Shown here in pieces: positions 14,240 through 15,470 of a DNA stretch of 15,470 nt. The notes beneath the pieces were generated by a model. That model was not told the origin of the DNA, ran no database searches, and worked only from the letters and a program-made list of their open reading frames with translations. Position 1 is the stretch's first letter. Each line of letters starts with the position of its first letter. The DNA is from CAZIXN01 sp039180415 (GTDB lineage Bacteria; Planctomycetota; Phycisphaerae; Phycisphaerales; Phycisphaeraceae), in NCBI GenBank assembly GCA_039180415.1, contig JBCDDH010000080.1, positions 1 through 15,470 on the forward strand, in the 5' to 3' direction. Made by a program: the position numbers and the translations under genes.

Positions 14240-14677
14240 TCACCACCGCCACCGCCAAGCCCCGTCTTCGCCCCGATTGATTTCAAAGTATCCGTTGTCC
14301 GAAGGCGTGAAGACCACCTTGGTCGGACTCGCGTCCGCAGGCAGCTCCTCGGCCAAGCACTTCGCGAGGATGTCTTTCATGCGTCCGGAATGCTTGATCA
14401 GATGCTCTTCCAACCGTGCCAGGTTTTCTTGGCGTTCGCCCTCGCGAAAATCAAAAGATTCAACCATGCCCGACCAATCCTCCGCCTCCATCAATTCCAC
14501 GTAGCCGCGTAAAACATCCTTTGGCCCAGGCGACGCGTGCGTCTCAGGCGACGCGTGTGGCTCAGGCGACGCGTGTGGCTCAGGCGACGTTTGGTCCGCA
14601 CACCCCGCATACATCCACAAGGCCAGGACCGAGATCAAAAACACGCAGACGCTTCGTTTTGCAGGGTGGGCCGTCAT
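14240..14677 (-). CDS. small lipoprotein with a Pro/His-rich hexapeptide repeat
   Basis: A 145-residue predicted lipoprotein of unknown function. The ATG at 14677 is chosen because it places a signal peptide directly at the N-terminus; no clear ribosome binding site precedes it. Residues 1-25 are a basic n-region plus hydrophobic core ending in the lipobox YAGC, so C26 would be lipidated. Residues ~31-52 are a spacer of repeated hexapeptides (ASPEPH, ASPEPH, ASPETH, ASPGP) encoded by 18-bp tandem repeats. The folded part (53-145) has an N-terminal helix DVLRGYVELMEAEDWSGMVESF, like the start of NTF2/DUF4878-type lipoproteins, then a charged helix and a C-terminal strand ending in the aromatic RWRW. 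The membrane-distal domain sits at the end of a flexible linker. The gene is flanked by two copies of the hairpin element. Confidence 0.7.
   Translation of the reverse strand: MTAHPAKRSVCVFLISVLALWMYAGCADQTSPEPHASPEPHASPETHASPGPKDVLRGYVELMEAEDWSGMVESFDFREGERQENLARLEEHLIKHSGRMKDILAKCLAEELPADASPTKVVFTPSDNGYFEINRGEDGAWRWRW
14525..14596 (-). repeat. four tandem 18-bp repeats inside the lipoprotein gene
   Basis: Units are 14525-14542, 14543-14560, 14561-14578 and 14579-14596, with plus-strand consensus CTCAGGCGACGCGTGTGG. The two central units are identical; the outer two have diverged. Because 18 is a multiple of three, gain or loss of units would change only the length of the Pro/His linker after the lipidated cysteine. 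Confidence 0.85.
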
Positions 14678-14830
14678 GATTGGAAAGCGTGAAAGTCTGT
14701 GGGTTCGGCGTTTGCGGGCGAAAAAAGCCAACGACCTATTTCCCGCGAGGGCCAGGGCGCAACCGTTCCGGGTGGCCCATCGTCCATTTCGTCGGTGCAC
14801 TGTGAATGTTGGGGCGATCGCAATGCCGGG

Positions 14831-14907
14831 TGCCACACCTCGCCGTCTCCGACAAGGTGTGCCGGGAGGGCGAATCGGCACACGTCACGGTCCTCCGTGG
14901 CGTGTGG
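14831..14907 (+). repeat. hairpin repeat element, copy 2
   Basis: This is the gap-free counterpart of 14051-14127. Hairpin A is CACACCT (14834-14840) with AGGTGTG (14855-14861). Hairpin B has the same left arm, CACACGTCACGG (14879-14890), a right arm with one change that gives a G-U pair (14895-14906), and loop TCCT, the exact reverse complement of the AGGA loop of copy 1. Here it lies downstream of the right-edge gene (stop at 15016 on the minus strand) and immediately before a truncated YdeI/OmdA tail. Confidence 0.7.
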
Positions 14908-14916
14908 CACTCAACC

Positions 14917-14967
14917 ATGCTCAAACGCGGCGAAAAGCCCGAATCCGGCTTCAAGAAACGCAGGTAA
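14917..14967 (+). pseudogene. remnant of a second YdeI/OmdA gene (last 17 codons)
   Basis: Reads MLKRGEKPESGFKKRR followed by TAA. The intact gene at 13393-13989 ends MLKRGEKPDFGFKKK. The first ~38 bases align with about four mismatches to 13942-13979, then the ends diverge. Nothing upstream in this frame resembles the rest of the family: the hairpin element (14831-14907) occupies that place. It is either the stump of a paralog truncated at the element or a by-product of a local duplication. Confidence 0.65.
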
Positions 14968-15015
14968 ACCCAACCCGCCGCGCCGCCCACGGCCGCCGCT
15001 CGCGATCGCCAACCC

Positions 15016-15470
15016 TCACGGCCCGTCCGATCCGTCCGACGCCGCCAGCGCCCCCGCCAGGTCGTACACCGCCACCGGCGGCACCGGCTCGTCGTAGTTG
15101 TGATCGATCACGACGTACGCCAGCCCCCCGTCCACCGACAGGTCCGCCGCCGCGCTCGGCTCCAGCCCGAACACCGCCTCCACCGCGAACGTCACCGCGT
15201 CCACCACCACGACGCACGTGTACGTCTCGCTCAACACGTAGAACCGCCCCTCCGCGTACGCCACCCCCGAGAACGCCAAGCCACCGACCTCCGCGCCTTC
15301 TTTCACGAAGCCGCCCCACCCCAGCGCGTGCTCCGTCCCGTCGTCCAGGCGGATCAACCCCGAACGATCCTCCGCCGTCGCGAACCGGCCGCCCGGCGCA
15401 TCCGTCATCCCCGAAAACTCCAGCCCCGCGACCCCCGCCGGCAACGCCACGTCCGCCACCCGCGCCCACC
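15016..15470 (-). CDS. partial secreted-type protein, probably beta-propeller, cut by the right edge
   Basis: The 3' part (about 151 codons) of a gene whose start lies beyond the window; the frame is open to the edge, so the internal GTG at 15459 is unlikely to be the start. The sequence has repeated strand-turn patterns: GLEFSGMTDAPGGRFATAEDRSGLIRL, VGGLAFSGVAYAEGRFYVLSE, and FGLEPSAAADLSVDGGLAYVVIDHNYD. These resemble blades of a propeller such as the SdiA-regulated or phytase-esterase-like groups, where a protein reads FSGVAY followed by a measured value. The C-terminus (AVYDLAGALAASDGSDGP) is acidic and not membrane-like. Function is unknown and the family assignment is weak without the N-terminal part. 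Confidence 0.55.
   Translation of the reverse strand, partial: WARVADVALPAGVAGLEFSGMTDAPGGRFATAEDRSGLIRLDDGTEHALGWGGFVKEGAEVGGLAFSGVAYAEGRFYVLSETYTCVVVVDAVTFAVEAVFGLEPSAAADLSVDGGLAYVVIDHNYDEPVPPVAVYDLAGALAASDGSDGP

Larger units (their letters stand above)
14678..15015. other. intergenic region with hairpin repeat and a gene-tail remnant
   Basis: No intact gene is supported between the lipoprotein and the right-edge gene. The stretch contains the second hairpin element (14831-14907) and, 9 nt later, a copy of the last 17 codons of a YdeI/OmdA gene (14917-14967). The remaining sequence (14678-14830) shows no recognisable feature. Confidence 0.6.

Noticed and set aside
14051..14907. CRISPR array
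   Set aside because: Only two copies, 780 bp apart, with a lipoprotein gene between them; no spacer periodicity and no cas gene.

Overview
The window looks like a chromosomal accessory region of a GC-rich planctomycete, most likely of the Phycisphaerae type. Three things suggest this: a PEP-CTERM protein that also carries dockerin-like repeats ending in NNWG, several large secreted glycan-active proteins, and small lineage-type membrane and lipoprotein genes. The assignment is inferred from these proteins only. No rRNA, tRNA, CRISPR array, transposase or phage gene was seen.

Layout. Positions 1-321 are an AT-richer leader with a possible promoter. Positions 322-7161 form a carbohydrate block: a secreted beta-propeller protein (+), a secreted DUF5060 glycoside-hydrolase-like protein (+), and, convergent with it after a 5-nt gap, a secreted GH2 beta-galactosidase-like enzyme (-). 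Next come a PEP-CTERM/dockerin-like surface protein (-, 7561-8724) and a decayed fragment of a dihydrofolate-reductase-like gene (-, 8818-8982). A two-gene operon follows (-, 10370 to 8983): an FAD/NAD(P)-binding oxidoreductase with a cysteine-rich tail, overlapped by a two-helix membrane protein. Its promoter is covered by a 26-bp Fur/Zur-like palindrome at 10467-10492. Divergent from this operon is a large secreted thioredoxin-fold protein with a C-terminal tandem repeat (+, 10617-12554). The right part holds an intact RibD_C-type dihydrofolate reductase (-, 12785-13303), a YdeI/OmdA family protein (+, 13393-13989), a lipoprotein with a Pro/His-rich hexapeptide repeat (-, 14240-14677) and the 3' part of another gene that runs off the right edge (-, 15016-15470).

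How it fits together. The left block is a plausible small locus for sensing, binding and hydrolysing an extracellular glycan; the substrate cannot be read from the sequence. The centre is a plausible metal-responsive redox unit, with operator, Cys-tailed flavoprotein and coupled membrane protein. The right side carries traces of duplication and decay: a broken DHFR copy, a 17-codon copy of the YdeI/OmdA C-terminus, and two copies of a ~77-bp hairpin element flanking the lipoprotein gene.

The best candidates for something undescribed are the palindrome-controlled flavoprotein/membrane-protein operon and the hairpin element, whose two copies differ by an exact reverse complement of the loop.
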